NCBI GenBank assembly: GCA_005885015.1
Contig: VAYG01000156.1
Location: 1 to 9,887 of the forward strand
From: Actinomycetota bacterium
Lineage (GTDB): Bacteria; Actinomycetota; UBA4738
Length of the DNA stretch: 9,887 nt
Reading direction: 5' to 3'
In this document: positions 7,536 to 9,887 of the stretch, piece after piece
How positions within the stretch are numbered: position 1 is the first letter of the stretch
Layout of the letters: each line of letters begins with the position of its first letter
The notes under the pieces: model-generated
What the model was told of the DNA's origin: nothing
Seen by the model: only the letters and a program-made list of their open reading frames with translations
The model's database searches: none
Position numbers and translations under genes: made by a program

Positions 7536-7570
7536 CACCCCTGGAAGTGGGTCCGGGACACCCCTGGAAG
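7536..7570. repeat. Short direct repeat, two 12-bp copies
   Basis: CACCCCTGGAAG occurs at 7536-7547 and exactly again at 7559-7570, a 23-base step. It sits in the divergent kinase/PfkB region just upstream of the 47-bp duplication. A step of about two helical turns could suit paired protein-binding sites, or it may be debris of local duplication. Confidence 0.4.
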
Positions 7571-7576
7571 AACGCT

Positions 7577-7623
7577 GGGGCGGGGAGGCTCGGCGTGCGC
7601 GTCGCGCTGTGTGCGGTCATCGG
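7577..7623 (+). repeat. Upstream copy of a 47-bp direct repeat (leader copy)
   Basis: This stretch matches 7778-7824 inside the PfkB coding region at 45 of 47 positions, with an offset of exactly 201 bases (67 codons, same frame). The differences are at 7584 (G here, C in the gene) and 7619 (A here, G in the gene). The copy ends eight bases before ATG 7631. It contains GGGGAGG (7582-7588), created in part by the C-to-G difference, six bases before a GTG at 7595. Confidence 0.85.
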
Positions 7624-8572
7624 CCGTGTGATGACCCGGTTCGACCTGCTCGTGGTGGGCGACGCCAACCCCGACATCGTCCTGAGCGGTGAGGTCGAGC
7701 CGGCGTTCGGACAGGCCGAGCGGCTGGCGGAAGACGCGCACCTCACCATCGGTGGCTCGGGCGCCATCGCGGCGTGCGGGGCGGCGAGGCTCGGCGTGCG
7801 CGTCGCGCTGTGTGCGGTCGTCGGGGACGACCTGTTCGGGCGGTGGATGCGCGAGCAGCTGGACGCTCGGGGCGTCGACGTCCGGGGGCTGGTCGTCGAT
7901 CCGGGGCGCCGTACCGGCCTGACCATCGTGCTCTCCAAGCCGGGGGATCGAGCCATCCTCACCTTCCCGGGAACGATCGCCGACCTGCGCTCGGCAACCG
8001 TCGATCGCCGTCTCCTCAGGGAGACGCGGCACGTGCACGTCAGCTCGTACTTCCTGCAGCGTGGCCTGGCGCCGGATGTTCCCGCGCTCCTCGACGAGGC
8101 CCACTCGGCGGGGGCGACGACATCGGTCGATCCGAACTGGGACCCTGCGGAGAACTGGAACGGTGGGCTCACCGACGTCCTGAGGGGAACCGACGTCTTC
8201 CTTCCGAACGCCACCGAAGCGGTCAGGATCGCGCATCAAGAGGATGTCGATCGAGCCGCGGTGAGCCTCGCCGGCCTGGCCGCGCTGGTCGTCGTCAAGC
8301 TCGGGTCGCAGGGAGCGCTCGCCGTCCAGGGAACCAGCCTGGTGCGCGTCGGCGCTGTTCCCGTCGAACCCCTCGACACAACGGGAGCCGGCGACGCATT
8401 CGACGCGGGTTTCCTGGCCTCCTGGCTGGCGGGCGACCCGCTCGATCGGGCCCTGGCCATGGGCGCGGTCTGCGGGGCGCTCTCGACCCGTTCCCTGGGC
8501 GGGGTCGACGGACAGCCCACGCTGGACGAGGCCCGGAGCACGATCGCCGGCCAGCCGGCCGGCTCGAGCTGA
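7595..8572 (+). CDS. PfkB/ribokinase-family carbohydrate kinase
   Basis: This is a cytosolic ATP-dependent kinase of a sugar or nucleoside, 325 residues from GTG 7595 (313 from ATG 7631), near the family's usual 300-330. It shows the first-strand DLLVVGDANPDIVL motif, GGSGAIAACGAARLG (residues 53-67, PfkB signature 1, with the usual Asn replaced) and DTTGAGDAFDAG (261-272, signature 2) with the catalytic-base Asp267. VKLGSQGAL-type ATP-site strands precede it. Specificity cannot be assigned. Start: ATG 7631 matches the family N-terminus but has no ribosome binding site. GTG 7595, in frame inside the duplicated leader, has GGGGAGG six bases upstream and would add 12 residues copied from the protein's own interior. 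I prefer 7595 on that signal, with low certainty. It converges on the ABC ATPase gene. Confidence 0.85.
   Translation: MRVALCAVIGRVMTRFDLLVVGDANPDIVLSGEVEPAFGQAERLAEDAHLTIGGSGAIAACGAARLGVRVALCAVVGDDLFGRWMREQLDARGVDVRGLVVDPGRRTGLTIVLSKPGDRAILTFPGTIADLRSATVDRRLLRETRHVHVSSYFLQRGLAPDVPALLDEAHSAGATTSVDPNWDPAENWNGGLTDVLRGTDVFLPNATEAVRIAHQEDVDRAAVSLAGLAALVVVKLGSQGALAVQGTSLVRVGAVPVEPLDTTGAGDAFDAGFLASWLAGDPLDRALAMGAVCGALSTRSLGGVDGQPTLDEARSTIAGQPAGSS
7778..7824 (+). repeat. Internal copy of the 47-bp direct repeat
   Basis: This is the probable parent copy: it encodes the conserved GAARLGVRVALCAVVG core at the end of PfkB signature 1, where it belongs structurally. The leader copy at 7577-7623 has no such role. 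Confidence 0.8.
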
Positions 8573-8584
8573 CTCGACGCCGGC
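8558..8584. terminator. Stem-loop at the PfkB stop codon, possible bidirectional terminator
   Basis: GCCGGCTCGAG and CTCGA-C-GCCGGC form an 11-bp GC-rich stem with a single bulged C. The loop is CTGA, which includes the PfkB stop codon. It lies between convergent genes (the ATPase stop is at 8604), where a two-way terminator is expected. There is no T-tract on either side, so intrinsic termination is uncertain, though U-less hairpins are often proposed in GC-rich bacteria. Confidence 0.45.
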
Positions 8585-8603
8585 GGCGCCTCGGTTCAGG
8601 CAC

Positions 8604-9665
<1,062 letters not shown>

Positions 9666-9667
9666 CG

Positions 9668-9887
9668 CTAGCCCTTCAGCCCCTGGGTGGCGATGCCCCG
9701 GACGAAGAAGCGCTGGGCCGCCACGAACAGCACCAGCACCGGGAGCATCGACATGATGTTCGCCGCGGCGACGGTGTGCCATTGGGTCTGGTGCGCGCCC
9801 TGGAACGTGGCCAGCCCGAGCTGCAGGGTGAACGCGTTCTGGTTCGTCAGGATGGTCACGAGCGGCCAGAGGAAGTCGTTCCACGTC
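9668..9887 (-). CDS. Carbohydrate ABC transporter permease, MalG-type (partial, N-terminus beyond right edge)
   Basis: The last 72 residues of a MalG/UgpE-like inner-membrane permease are present. They start with TWNDFLWPLVTI, the conserved segment just downstream of the EAA coupling loop, then TLQLGLATFQGAHQTQWHTVAAANIMSM-type residues, a final membrane segment (LPVLVLFVAAQRFFV) and the terminal RGIATQGLKG, which is characteristic of the family's C-terminus. The stop at 9668 is two bases from the ATPase start. The substrate-binding protein and second permease presumably lie to the right, outside the window. Confidence 0.9.
   Translation of the reverse strand, partial: TWNDFLWPLVTILTNQNAFTLQLGLATFQGAHQTQWHTVAAANIMSMLPVLVLFVAAQRFFVRGIATQGLKG

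Noticed and set aside
5599..7692. A 697-residue open frame on the plus strand
   Set aside because: It lies antisense to the well-supported histidine kinase and has low-complexity Arg/Gly/Glu/His composition without motifs.
7468..8214. N-terminal extension of the histidine kinase frame
   Set aside because: It is antisense to the PfkB gene and low in complexity; the ATG at 7467 has an excellent ribosome binding site.
9666..9884. N-terminal extension of the ABC ATPase frame
   Set aside because: It overlaps the permease in another frame; the ATPase family begins at the GTG at 9665.

Overview
This is a GC-rich stretch (roughly two thirds G+C by eye) of ordinary-looking bacterial chromosome with tightly packed genes. 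The mix points to an uncultured actinobacterium or a soil Chloroflexota-type bacterium: an F420-type luciferase-like oxidoreductase, a Tat-exported lipoprotein amidohydrolase, a secreted W/PSPN repeat protein and a NarL-type histidine kinase of actinobacterial style. The phylum is an inference; no rRNA or tRNA is present.

Layout. Bases 1-1036 (minus) hold the N-terminal 345 residues of an amidohydrolase-2 family protein that runs off the left edge. A divergent intergenic region (1037-1179) carries a 7-bp inverted repeat and a plausible promoter for a secreted repeat protein (1180-1941, plus), whose best start position reads ATC. An MFS exporter (1953-3212, minus) is divergent from an F420-type luciferase-like oxidoreductase (3252-4124, plus) across only 39 bases. 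Next, on the minus strand, is a two-gene signalling operon. A 693-residue membrane histidine kinase (5386-7467) is followed with a 4-base GTGA overlap by a cyclase-domain/receiver/LuxR-HTH protein (4151-5389). A divergent PfkB-family sugar kinase (7595-8572, plus) has a leader that is a near-exact 47-bp copy of its own coding sequence. The right end is the tail of a carbohydrate ABC-transporter operon on the minus strand: the permease C-terminus (9668-9887, partial), then the MalK-like ATPase (8604-9665).

How the genes may work together. The kinase and the cyclase-response regulator are almost certainly a cognate pair; their target is not visible here. The ABC permease and ATPase form one operon, and the PfkB kinase is its convergent neighbour, so uptake followed by phosphorylation of a sugar or nucleoside is possible but unproven. 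The amidohydrolase, repeat protein, exporter and oxidoreductase are separate transcription units with no clear shared pathway.

The points most worth a second look are: an apparent in-frame loss of about 25 residues directly after the Q-loop of the ABC ATPase; the coding-sequence duplication that seems to supply the PfkB gene's ribosome binding site and start; the ATC start of the secreted repeat protein; and the cyclase-receiver-HTH fusion, in which the substrate-binding lysine position is Glu. I saw no CRISPR array, RNA gene, insertion sequence, prophage or defence system.
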